Assembly (NCBI GenBank): GCA_016648135.1
Contig: JADDOH010001544.1
Coordinates: 124,001 to 188,000, forward strand
DNA: 64,000 nucleotides
Source: Agrypnia vestita
Lineage: Eukaryota; Arthropoda; Insecta; Trichoptera; Phryganeidae
Direction: 5' to 3'
The notes beneath the pieces were generated by a model. The model saw only the letters and a list, made by a program, of their open reading frames with translations. It ran no database searches and was not told where the DNA came from. Of the stretch, positions 45,561 to 55,205 are shown piece by piece (position 1 is the first letter of the stretch; the number at the start of each line of letters is the position of its first letter). The translations under genes and the position numbers were made by a program.

Positions 45561-45945
45561 TTTTGTTATGCCATTTTACAAAAAAATTACAATCCAACGG
45601 GCACTATGTACACCCCTTCACTCAGAGGTACTACCAATGACTGACGTTTTCTGCGGGAGGGAAATTCACACGTGCCCATGAATATCCCCTACATGTCTCC
45701 ACCAAAGGACACCTTCTATGCTTCATTGGTCCAGGTAGAAAACACAAAGGTTTCGTAATAATTTTGATTTTGTGTCTACTCAGACTCGTATAGAAACTAG
45801 ATTCAGACTCATATAGACTAATTGGAAGGTCTAGTGTTCCGACAAATTTTGTTTTATTGAACTTTTATTCACACAACCTCAATTTTTTTTACCGAAATCA
45901 TGATTCAAACAAGCATATTAGATTCATTCTTTACATTTAATATAT

Positions 45946-46385
45946 TGTCACAGGTCATGGATGTGGGAGTAAAATAAAAACAAATAAAAATACTGGAAAT
46001 AAATTATCGATATATTATTTAAGACGAATTTAATTTAAACACTATTCTCTAATTCACACTACTCCTCAATTAATCACTCGTCTGTGAAACACTTTTTTAT
46101 CGCTTGCTAGAATATTCTGTTCAATTATTGCACGTAAGTATGTACCTCACTCGATTTCTGTAGCTTTGAATTAATCTGCGCCGTGGTAGCCCTGCGATCG
46201 CCGGTGTTTAATGGCTGGCTAAGTCGCGCCGGTCAAGCGTCAAAACAAACATGAAGCGCCGTGGCACTGGTTCCACCCTTTTATATGAAACATGTTGGTG
46301 TTTCGAATCTCCGAGATTATTATAAGTATTTACTAGAATGTTCCCGTCGCTTATAGACTGTACCAGACAGCAATGAGTAATTCAA
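45946..46385 (-). mobile_element. Solo LTR fragment, same family as 30848
   Basis: Starts TGTCACAGGTCATGG after ATAT and continues AAAATACTGGAAATAAATTA, matching 30848-30895. Later words GTTCCCGTCGCTT and TGTACCAG also correspond. The far end with TGTAAC was not found, so it is truncated. Confidence 0.55.
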
Positions 46386-46599
46386 ATCTGTTTTTCAGGG
46401 ACGTTTAATGCATTAATTTTCACATTTTAAAAGAAATGGGATAGGAATTGATGTACCCATAGAAAAAACAGTAAAACATAACATCGACCTTATACACATA
46501 GTGTGAAATTATTTACCGACGTCACTTGTAGAAATATTTATGCTGAGAGTGATATTGCTGCACGCATTACCATACGAATAAAGCAATGAAACACTTCCT

Positions 46600-46990
46600 C
46601 AAATCTTAACAGCCCTCATTCTTCCAACCCCTCGAGGCTTTTCCCAAGTTTCCGGCCACTTAACTCCCCTTTTCATCCGTTTCCGCCCGGAAGTGCCCCC
46701 TCCACACTTTCCTCGCCGTGTTTTCCCGCCGACGATCCATGTTTTACATTTATAACTACACATTCTCTTCCGGCGGAACGCGTCGAAAACAAAAATAGTC
46801 CTTGCGCGAGGCGCCATTACGGGTTAATATAGCGCGACCGCCCGTTGAGATTTGCGACTTTTCCGGAAAAGGGCGGAGGGGTGCGGGTTGAAGCCGTTGT
46901 CGTGGCAACGGGAGGCCGTAGGGCGCCCCACCCCCCGCACCTATTCTGGCAAGATCACGTGATAACGACTGTCATGGCCACCTAAAAGAG
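46600..46990. promoter_or_regulatory. CpG-rich block with RFX-like site
   Basis: The most GC- and CpG-rich stretch of the window, flanked by A/T-rich sequence. It contains CGTTGTCGTGGCAACG (46895-46910), which differs by two bases from the palindromic RFX X-box, and an E-box ATCACGTGAT (46954-46963). A 72-codon minus frame here is rich in Arg and Gly and looks compositional. It may be a promoter, enhancer or unannotated 5' exon; none is shown directly. Confidence 0.4.
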
Positions 46991-47206
46991 GTGCTCACGG
47001 ATTGAGTCATAAATTGTATTTTAAATATATATGGGTGAAAAATATACCCAATTTGTTTTCTTTTCAGAACAAATTTATCGCTCACAAAATAACCAATCGG
47101 TTTTTAAAATTTATTTTAATGATATAAATGAAAAAAAAAAAATTTTAATGTCTATATTTCGATTTTAGTTTTTAATTTCTTAGTACATTAAAATACAAAT
47201 ACATTG

Positions 47207-47400
47207 TACCTTGACGAAGGGACCATTGGCCCTGAAACATGTTGATATTTTGAATATATAAGTGGTAAACACAAAGAACATTTTTATTAACTTATTAATA
47301 ATTTCGCCACAAAATATTTTTTCTGTGATTGAAGAAAAATATTAATAATTTCACCACAAAATATTTTTTCTGTGTTAGAAGAAAAAAAAATAACGAATTA
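47207..47400 (+). ncRNA. Hammerhead-like motif and its element
   Basis: TTGACGA, AGGGACCATTGGCCCT (A-U then G-C pairs), GAA, ACATGT, T, GATA, then ATATAAGTGGTAAACAC. After it the block AATAATTTC.CCACAAAATAT with TTTTTTCTGTG occurs twice in tandem (about 47299 and 47344). Confidence 0.55.
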
Positions 47401-47469
47401 AAATAAGTAAAGTTTTTTTTGTTTTACGCGTTTATTAATTTTTTTAGCGTTTATTAACTTCAATTAATT

Positions 47470-47512
47470 TAAGTCGACCGGTTTCGATACAACCGTATCT
47501 TCGTTACGTTAT
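47470..47512 (-). ncRNA. Hammerhead-like motif, minus strand
   Basis: Minus strand: TAACGA, A, GATAC-GGTT-GTATC (stem II), GAA, ACCGGT (self-complementary), C, GACTTAA. Stem II differs completely from the other copies but keeps pairing. Confidence 0.5.
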
Positions 47513-47519
47513 TTGCTGT

Positions 47520-48600
47520 TATCTAAAATTATTTAGAATATTATAGTGATATTTTTTCAACTATATATCAGTACGTTACTACTTATACAAGTTTTGAAAC
47601 ATTAAATATTTTTGTTAATATTCTATTCTTTCTTATTTTAACGATTATTAATTTGTATTCAGAGTGCAATCATATTTAAAACAAATGATAAGGTTTTTTA
47701 TTTTTTTATTTACCAAAATTGAAATAATACTTTGGCAAATTCTGTAGAAATACATGGCAGTAAATAAAAATGAATAGAGGAAAATGGGACACTTACAGAA
47801 ACCTTCATTTAGTAATGGATTTAAAACGCCTAATAATTGTAGGTTTAGTGGTTAATGCTCATTCCATTATACCAGCATTATAGTAATAGTAGTATCGTAG
47901 TAGCATAAGAGAAGTATAAATTAAAAATGTAGGTTTAATTGAAAATAGTAAAAATATTGAGGTAACACTCATTTCGTGTTCGCATTTGTAATTTTTTTTT
48001 AAAAGGAAAAAATATGATTATGATAATGACACTTAGGGACAGGGAAAATAAAAAATAATAAAATACATGTTTTGAACAATATTTTTATAAGTATATTATT
48101 TTACAAATAATCTTATTTAATATTTTTTACATACAAGCATAAATATTATATAATAGTAGTGAGAAATAGTATAGTACCTAGTGCATAGAAGTGCAAGAAG
48201 CCTATTAAATGTGAAAACATACTATATAAAAAAACTGTACGGTTTGCCTTGTAGAAAAGGATTTATTGAATAAATTGTTTTACGATAGATCACATTGTCA
48301 TTAAACATAGTTACAATTTTTATTATTTTACTATGTATAAAATTTATTTTATTTAAAATAAATAATGTGTACAGCTGTTTATTTACTGTTTATGTCTAGC
48401 TGGAATTTTCAATAAATTTTGGACTTAATTTTATTTCGTTTAATATGTTTTCAAAACGTATTTTTATAAATGATTTATTTCTTTGGAATTCCAGAAAAAG
48501 ACTGACTTTTAAATAATTTCAGTTTGAGTACCTGTTTTTAGCAAAATCTATCAGCAAGTTGTAAACTCTAAAATATATGGACACAAAACTGAAATATGTA
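47520..48600. other. Intergenic, nothing recognised
   Basis: Very A/T-rich with no supported features. Confidence 0.4.
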
Positions 48601-48605
48601 CATAC

Positions 48606-48783
48606 GTAGACCTCTTTCCACATAAGAAAGACAATCAAATTAGTATGTGTAAGGCGTGCGTGCGACGCACATTGTTTTGTTGTGTTGGTGTTTTTGGGTA
48701 TAAACACCAACACAACATGTGCCTCGTACGCATGGCTTTCACATACTAATTCGATTGTCTTTCTTATGTGGAAAGAGGTCTAC
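48606..48783. mobile_element. Foldback MITE with palindromic centre
   Basis: GTAGACCTCTTTCCACATAA ... GACAATCAAATTAGTATGTG faces CACATACTAATTCGATTGTC ... TTATGTGGAAAGAGGTCTAC. The centre GTTGTGTTGGTGTTT / AAACACCAACACAAC pairs perfectly around eight bases. Nearly the whole 178 bp can fold. Confidence 0.88.
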
Positions 48784-49570
48784 ATGAAAATGTTAATCAA
48801 CAACCTTTAGTATTATGTGTTCATGTAAGAACATACGTTTTAACTAAAACTTTGCACATTTAAAGAATTTAGAATATACATTTACCTTTAATTATGTCTT
48901 ATAAATAAGTTTCGAATGGTGTAGTCTTACCTAAGTACTTAAGATAAATGTTAACTACAAATTGCACTGAATTAAATGGGAAATTTTATAGAATATTTCA
49001 ACTTTTATGCTTGCTGAAGATTCTTCTACGTGCTTAGAACAAAAATTAATAAAATATAATACCAGAAATTCCTGAATTGCCATTAGATGTCATCGTTTAT
49101 AAAATTTGAATAAGAGCCGGTTACATCAACTTGGTTTATAGTAATAATTCGATTAAAACATGGATTCTCATGAAAACGGGTTGTTTAATATATGATTTAA
49201 ATGAACGATTCATATAATATAAATATAATAATAATGAAAAAGCCAACCCTTAGTGATCGGTAAAGATTTATGTTAAGTTTAGTTAAAATTTCATTAAAAA
49301 TGCTGGATACTTCTTAGTAAATTATAAGATAATATTACAATAATCAAATATTATTTGTTGTCAATTTCGAATTATTGGACAATTGACAATTGATTGAATT
49401 TATTGGTGAAATAAATAACAATGGAATCGATAAGATGGAAGAAATTTAACAATTTAACTCAAATTTGTATGCACCGATGTGCAACTTAACAATATTTTTA
49501 CATATAGGTATGTTCTGAGAACACAGTTTCTGGATTTTGTCCGCAGATGGATGATTAATTAATTGAGATT
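48784..49570. other. Intergenic, nothing recognised
   Basis: No supported gene or repeat boundary. Confidence 0.4.
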
Positions 49571-49573
49571 ATA

Positions 49574-49935
49574 GAAGTCTCACAGAGACGAAACTATTTG
49601 TATGAGAAACATGTGTGTGGAAGTCTTTTTATGGGATGGCCCAGGGCTTACGACGTGTATGACCTGGCTTAAGTGACCACTCTACATAATGCAACGTTCA
49701 TCAATTCCATCGTAAGATAAGAACATCCTCAAGTAATAAAAATTTTGAAAGTTCTATACATGTTCCAAATCTGAAATAATTTCGTTTATTTGAAGGGACT
49801 ATGTTAGACATCTGCAGTCTTTTCTCAAGAATTAGTTGTACATAGATTTTGCTGCTGGTAATGATACCTATTAGATATCCATACACGTTTCTCATATAAA
49901 TATAATATTTCCGTTTATGTGAGACTACAGTTTAT
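49574..49935. mobile_element. MITE-like element with inverted ends
   Basis: GAAGTCTCACAGAGACGAAAC and TATGAGAAACATGTG at the left mirror TACACGTTTCTCATATAAAT and CGTTTATGTGAGACTACAG at the right. The body matches 1025-1312. It lies about 600 bases downstream of the homeobox gene's last stop. Confidence 0.6.
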
Positions 49936-50542
49936 CTTAATTGATGTGCAACTTTTCATTTACCAAAGTATTTCTCTGATAACTGCACAACGTTTGGAAC
50001 GATATTAGTTATTTTTGTCATTAGTTTCAATTTCACATTTTGATTCTAATTTTGGCTTAAGTTTAATTTTAGAGTAGTTAAAGTGAGTGTCTTTATGTAA
50101 TTGTTTTTCGTTAATAGTTGTAATAAATAGATATAAAATAAATCATTTTCAAAACAAAAATATCATTAAAATTCTCGACGATTATGTACAAGTAAAATAA
50201 TTAAATATTTAAGATAATAACTACTTTTTACAAGCTCTTCTCGATTAAAATTCGCGTAGTTAAAAGTTATTTCATTTTAAAAATCTCATTCACAATAATT
50301 TACACTACAAGTCTTTAACATGTATCAAATAATTTTTATACGACAGTTCTTAATTCTTAATTATGTTCTTCGACCTTCAAAAGCAATTACGCTACCTATC
50401 ATAATTTTTTACACTTGGCGAACTATTTTAGTCTCATTAAATATAAGTGAGAGAGTTTGTTTGGCACACTTAATGTATTATAAACAAGTTTGTCCTCAAT
50501 TCAACTGAAACTTTCCCAAGAGAACGAGTCCCGTATTAATTT
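49936..50542 (-). other. Likely 3' flank / 3' UTR of the homeobox gene
   Basis: Sequence directly downstream of the distal TGA on the gene's strand. It is A/T-rich, so several AATAAA-like words occur and none can be chosen as the poly(A) signal. Confidence 0.35.
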
Positions 50543-51274
50543 TCATTTGCCAGAAAAATCGTAAGTCAAGTTTTCAACAAATTCGTGACTAGATTTGTTA
50601 GAAAAGTCTTCGTTCGACCTGCCCGTTACATTCTCACCCGCGCTTCGGTCAAAACCATCCCCGATCACACCACTAAAATCCTGTTTCCTGGAATAATCTT
50701 CTAATGTTTTTCTCGAATAGTCGTGGCACAATTGTCCAGCAAAATTATAACTGGAACTACCAGGAGCATCCTTACCCTTCTTATCGAATTCTTGATTATA
50801 CTTGTCTGAATAATCTTCTGTACCAGAATACTCTTGATTGGATTTACAAGCTGCATTGTAATTAAGACTACAATCAGAGTCTTTGTTTGATCTGCTGACG
50901 TAGTCTCTCACAGTTTTATGCGACTCGTTCATGGAAAAATCCTGCCTCGAGGTAGCAGCCTCGATGTCTTGCCTCGAACTAGCCTGTCTGGAAGTTCCCA
51001 TTTCGAATTCTTGTCTCAAATTAGCTTGCCTCGAGGATCCATTATCAAATTCTTGTCTAGAATTATTTTGTTTAGAAGTTCCGGCGTCAAATTCCTGCCT
51101 AGAATCAACTTGCCTCGACGTTCCAGCGTCGAAATCTTGTCTCGAACTGGCGTGTCTCGAGGTTCCAGCGTCGAATTCTTGAGTCTGCATCCAGGGAACG
51201 TATCCCTGGACTTCTCCACATCTTGCGACATACTCCCTTGCTCTCTCGACTTCTTGAGGCGAGGGTCCTTGGCG
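50543..51274 (-). CDS. HGTX: In-frame extension of the NK6 homeobox exon beyond a TAA stop
   Basis: This is a 243-codon open stretch in the same frame as the homeodomain exon, separated from it by one TAA. It starts RQGPSPQEVERAREYVARCG, continues EVQGYVPWM, then has six 14-residue units (51181-50930) of pattern Q(E/D)FDAGTSRQ..SR, and then a low-complexity region with recurring DYS, DFS and QEF words up to SGK and TGA. Between units, Gln, Phe, Asp, Thr, Ser and Arg codons change mostly at the third base (CAA/CAG, TTC/TTT, GAC/GAT, TCG/TCT/TCC, AGA/AGG), which indicates selection on protein in this frame. The sequence is hydrophilic and probably disordered. No known domain. Whether it is reached by readthrough, splicing or only in an unmutated allele is open; a separate start at ATG 51190 is possible but less likely. 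Confidence 0.6.
   Translation of the reverse strand, partial: RQGPSPQEVERAREYVARCGEVQGYVPWMQTQEFDAGTSRHASSRQDFDAGTSRQVDSRQEFDAGTSKQNNSRQEFDNGSSRQANLRQEFEMGTSRQASSRQDIEAATSRQDFSMNESHKTVRDYVSRSNKDSDCSLNYNAACKSNQEYSGTEDYSDKYNQEFDKKGKDAPGSSSYNFAGQLCHDYSRKTLEDYSRKQDFSGVIGDGFDRSAGENVTGRSNEDFSNKSSHEFVENLTYDFSGK
50930..51181 (-). repeat. Six tandem 42-bp units coding for 14-residue repeats
   Basis: Units begin QEFDAG, QDFDAG, QEFDAG, QEFDNG, QEFEMG and QDIEAA on the minus strand. The copies have no indels relative to the frame; third positions are the most variable. The plus strand also stays open here because the units lack stops in that frame; this is a shadow. Confidence 0.9.
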
Positions 51275-51481
51275 TTACGGACGCGGCTGCTGATGATGAT
51301 GTTGCAGCTCCCGCCTTAGCCTCTTCGCCGCCGTCTCCTCGGAGTCTGGTTCGCTACCTTCGTCGTCTTCCAGGGTAGGTTCCTCACACTCCTCACCGAG
51401 TTCCTCTTGCTTGCGTTTAGCTGTTGCCATCTCGGCAGCGTGCTTCTTGCGCCATTTTGTGCGTCTGTTCTGGAACCACAC
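51275..51481 (-). CDS. HGTX: NK6-type homeobox gene, exon with homeodomain C-terminal half
   Basis: Encodes a DNA-binding transcription factor of the NK6 family (Drosophila HGTX, vertebrate Nkx6.1/6.2), which acts in the nucleus in motor-neuron and, in vertebrates, pancreatic fate. The exon opens with [20 protein letters not shown], the end of recognition helix 3 and the homeodomain C-terminus. HAAEMATAK is diagnostic for NK6. An acidic stretch ([20 protein letters not shown]), a basic KRLRREL and a His/Gln run follow before TAA at 51275. The 5' boundary is a strong acceptor: a TCTCTCTCTTTCTTACAG tract ending at 51482, phase 0, at the conserved intron site between the codons for K and V of helix 3. 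The exon with the first part of the homeodomain was not found up to 64000, so the preceding intron exceeds 12 kb. The TAA is followed by C and then by open frame (see the next entry by position). Confidence 0.93.
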   Translation of the reverse strand: MWFQNRRTKWRKKHAAEMATAKRKQEELGEECEEPTLEDDEGSEPDSEETAAKRLRRELQHHHQQPRP

Positions 51482-51510
51482 CTGTAAGAAAGAGAGAGAA
51501 AAAATTAGAC
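51482..51510 (-). promoter_or_regulatory. HGTX: Splice acceptor and polypyrimidine tract
   Basis: Minus strand: a CTAAT branch-like word, then TTTTTTCTCTCTCTTTCTTACAG directly before GTGTGGTTCC (read in parts: TTTTTTCTCTC, TCTTTCTTACAG). AG occupies 51483-51482. Confidence 0.9.
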
Positions 51511-52740
51511 ACGATATAATTTTTAAAATATGTTGTGTCGAGTTCTCACACAAAAGGCGGAACGTTTTTTTTAATGAACTCGTCATGAATTCCTCCAAAT
51601 TAATATTAAATTATTATTTTGAGTATGGTTTTCTGCTCAACAATTAAACAAAGAATAAATATTATTAGATTCCGAACCCCTAAAACATTAAAATAAACAG
51701 AAACTCTACGATATTGACGGTGATATAATCATCAATTATTATTACCATGATTCATACATATTATAAATTGATATCATCAATAAAATTATATAATGTACAC
51801 AAGATTCCTGAAAGCAATTATTTTTAGTGAAATGTCATATTTTTTACTTGAGTAGCGAAGGAAACATAGTAAATTGAGAATTAAAAAGATGTTAAGAGAT
51901 TTAAATTGGCTCAGCGTTTAAATAAGGACTAAAGCTGAACAACATTATTTTCTATTTATACAAAACTCTTAAACGATAAGTAGAATGCCAAAATATTTCA
52001 ATAATGAAAAAACATATAACACATATCATGGACATGATACAAGAAATTCAAACGAAATAAGAATTCCAAATAGAAAGAAAACAAATACTTTCATAAAATT
52101 ATTCATATCATAAAAAACTAAAGGAATATAAGAGACTAAAAAAAAGAAAAATATTATCACGTTTAAGAAGCAATGCTGCCGTCATATCATTGAATAAATA
52201 TAGAATTATTGTGTAAAATTGAATATATGTAAAGTTAATATAAATTAGTTAATGACAAATTGTATTGTGGCGATCGGGAGCCGCCGCGAGTCTAGCCGTA
52301 TATTTGTGACCCGTGTCCACCAATCACGAAAACCATAGAGTTAAACCGCTCCTGGTTGCCTACAACAGTAGACTACATTCTGTCACCGGCCGCCGTGGTA
52401 TACGCGAGAGATATTCTTATATGTAACACCACATGTAAATTGTTACAATAAATAAAATTGTTACAACTGTGAGTATCATTTACACCCTCCACTGATTTGC
52501 TCCCTCGCTGAACACACGGAATACACACTGATACGAGAAGATTCTTCTGGATGGGTGGGAATCCGTCAATAAAGAAATATAAATATATAAAAAAAAAATC
52601 TTTCAGCGAAACTCGAAGATCGATTCCGTATCTTAAAATGATGAGAATTCTTTGCAGCGACAGAGGAAATACTACGTATGATGCTTCTAAATCAAAGTAT
52701 CGATACATCACCCGGTAACCGTTATAATGTAGGGGGTTAC
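51511..52740 (-). other. Intron of the homeobox gene, nothing recognised
   Basis: A/T-rich intronic sequence. A 123-codon minus frame at 52373-52744 has no recognisable motif and is probably chance. Confidence 0.5.
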
Positions 52741-52749
52741 ACAATGCAA

Positions 52750-53040
52750 AGACAAACTTGGCTAGGAATTGTTAGGAAATTAATTTGGCGAGGATTTAGT
52801 CGCCCGTTGCGTCGTTCAGAACAATTGCCGGGGTCCTAAGAGAGAGGATTCGCCAGAATTAATTGCGCATTAAATCTGAAATGAGACTAGATAATTAATT
52901 TCGCGATACAAATTGTCCGCTGAACTGGCTTCGGACTTAACCCGGTCTTGTTGTGATCCGCGGATTAAAAATAATGGAATCCCGCCGTAGTCGGATTATA
53001 GCATTACTAAGTGGGTTTTGTGTTTCATTTAATTAAATAC
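52750..53040. promoter_or_regulatory. Candidate intronic enhancer block
   Basis: Balanced-composition, single-copy-looking sequence inside the homeobox intron. It contains two GGATTA words (52962, 52993; binding sites of Bicoid/Otx-type homeodomains) and several TAAT cores (AATTAATTGCGCATTAAAT, ATAATTAATTTCGCG). The function is inferred from site density and position only. Confidence 0.35.
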
Positions 53041-53242
53041 ATACAAATGAATTTGTTTCATTTCTAAAACCTCTGATGAAAATAGACGACGTATAAATAT
53101 TTCGAGAGCCTTCAAATATGTAAAGGAACAATATTTCTTGTTTTTATCATGCTACGTAACATATATTCCTAAACAAATAAATACAATCATGAAAAACTAT
53201 TGACGTTCAGAGAATGGTAAAAATGCAAACTAAATGCATAAG

Positions 53243-53450
53243 GCCTAAGCGATTCACTTACGAGTATATAAAACCTAAGCGATTCGCTCAGTACACTCGC
53301 TGAGTACATAAAACCTAAGCGATTCACTCAGTATTCTCGCTTAGTATATAAAACCTAAGCGATTCGCTTAGAATATAAGGTCTAAGCGGTTCGCTCAGTA
53401 CACTCGCTCAGTATAAAAGGCCTAAGCGACTCTCTCAGTATATAGAGAGA
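53243..53450. repeat. Minisatellite with palindromic units
   Basis: About six units, full length near 40 bp, of the pattern ACCTAAGCGATTCGCTCAGT then ACACTCGCTCAGTATATAAA. Two units are short (about 27-30). The core CTAAGCGATTCGCTTAG is a palindrome with a one-base centre. Located in the homeobox intron, about 1.8 kb upstream of the exon. Confidence 0.9.
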
Positions 53451-53579
53451 AACTAAAAGTTTTCACCCAGTCACTTTATAAAAAAACTAAAGACTCCATC
53501 TCTTAATACTTTCCTAAATATACTTAAAAATACCAGTCCAATCAACTGACTGCTTTAAGGAATCTTCCCGGATTTCCAA

Positions 53580-53990
53580 TATTTTGAAACGGGGCAAGCG
53601 AGTGGCTATTAACCAAAATTTGCAATACTCGCATACTCCGAGAACTGTTTGAAGCTGTCACATGTTGTGCCTACAACATTTTCTCATTTTTCCCTCAGGG
53701 GTGTGACTACTGTGCTTTGCTTAACTGCATTTACGGTATATAATTATATCATATCTCATTCAATTGAATTATATTGTTTGCTGTTGATGACAGTGAAGCG
53801 GTTTCGTGTGGACGTCTCCCGGCGCCGCTTGCACTCGTATGAGTTTAAGTAGCGCGGGGAGGATGACCATTTTAGCATAAAAAATGCAGAATTGGGGGGC
53901 GAAAGCTTGGGGCCGATATGGGAGCTATTGCTTATAAAACGGCTTTAGGTGTGTTGTGGCTTCACTGTCACTTTATACACTCCGTGACCT
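53580..53990. promoter_or_regulatory. Candidate intronic regulatory block
   Basis: GC-richer than its surroundings, with GTCTCCCGGCGCCGCTTGCA and TAGCGCGGGGAGGATG. No coding frame is convincing (67 codons at 53649-53852 unmatched). Function is not shown. Confidence 0.25.
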
Positions 53991-54689
53991 TGGAAACCAT
54001 GCACTTTATATTTGTGCGATGTTAATTGATAACCAAACATGTCACTCAACCACGTTATTCCCCAAACAATAACTTTTTAAAGTACGTACATTCTTTAAAG
54101 TAGGTCTGTACTTAGTGAAATTTTGAAAATAATGATATTTTGACCATTAAATGTGAATATGTGTCCCTGATACCCCTGTAGTGACAAACTGTCCAAGGAA
54201 CATCCCAAAGTTGCCAAACCAACCCTTGCAAATATCGACGAACAACTCTCACAGGATTATGTAATACTGCTTCTCCCTTCGTATTCTGTTTACCTCGCCG
54301 CCACCTCCCGCCGTCCCCCTCCAACCCCATGAAAATACAAAGATGGGGGATGATGAAGTACGTGTAATATCTCTTGAAAACTGCCTGTCTCAACTTTGAT
54401 GGAATGTCTCGTTATATTGGACCCTGGGATTAATTAGCAAGTTGCCCAGAATTACTTGTCTTATGGTGTAATTGAATAAAATAATTTGATTGCGATATTT
54501 CACGATGTCATTTAATATTATACGGTTTTACATTTAATATTTAATTACGTAATTAGTTATGGGGTGGTTTTATATTTAATATTACAAATTGTTTCTACCA
54601 CTGTAGTATTGTATATCTGTAGTGGATTTAGATGGTCGGCAAGTGTAAGGTGAAGAAGGTTGTCTCGTATCCCGCGGACAGCATGATTA

Positions 54690-55205
54690 ATGAAAGCTAC
54701 AATCTAACGGAGGATGGATGCATTGCGTTTGGCTGGAGAGACCTTGGATTTAGCTGTGATCTGTGGAGGTGCTCCACAAGTTGTGCCTCATCAGATTGAG
54801 GTACAAGCCAAAAATGACATGATGAAAGGAAGCAAAATACATAAGAAATTTCCTGTGGATCAGGGCTTATGATGGGCCCTGTAATGGGATCCGACACATC
54901 AGCCAGAGAGGTCACATATACACGGCAGAATATCCCAGAAAATGACACACAGAAGATTCTGAACGGCTGTGAAAACCTGAGAATATTTTCGTTGCGAAAC
55001 ATTTTACAAATTTTCCTGCAAATGCACTGGTGCATTAAAACTGATAAAATTGGAAAATTGCATTGCATGAAGATCAGAAACCCACAAATAAGGTTTTGTT
55101 TTATATTGTAAGCTGGTTAGGGAGGCTTACCGGTAAAAGGTAATGGAGATAAATGCTGAAGGCAAAAAAAAACCACTCTGGATTGCAACGCTGATGATGA
55201 TGATT
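54690..55205 (+). repeat. RTE-like LINE 3' end, decayed
   Basis: The end AAAAACCACTCTGGATTGCA then ACGCTGATGATGATGATTAG is of the kind that ends lepidopteran RTE LINEs. Upstream text (GGATGCATTGCGTTTGG..., frame with MGPVMGSDTSAREVTYTRQN) is not clearly recognisable and may be a different repeat. Confidence 0.4.

Noticed and set aside
46599..46817. 72-codon Arg/Gly-rich minus frame as a gene
   Set aside because: It is explained by CpG-rich composition; no motif is visible.
50918..51319. Plus-strand frames of 133 and 83 codons over the repeat region
   Set aside because: They mirror the minus-strand repeats, which show third-position drift in their own frame. The plus frames have no recognisable domain or gene context.
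52373..52744. 123-codon minus-strand frame in the homeobox intron
   Set aside because: No domain, no repeat of codon pattern and no splice context; composition explains it.
53243..53450. CRISPR array
   Set aside because: Units run into each other without unique spacers, vary in length and lie in an animal intron.
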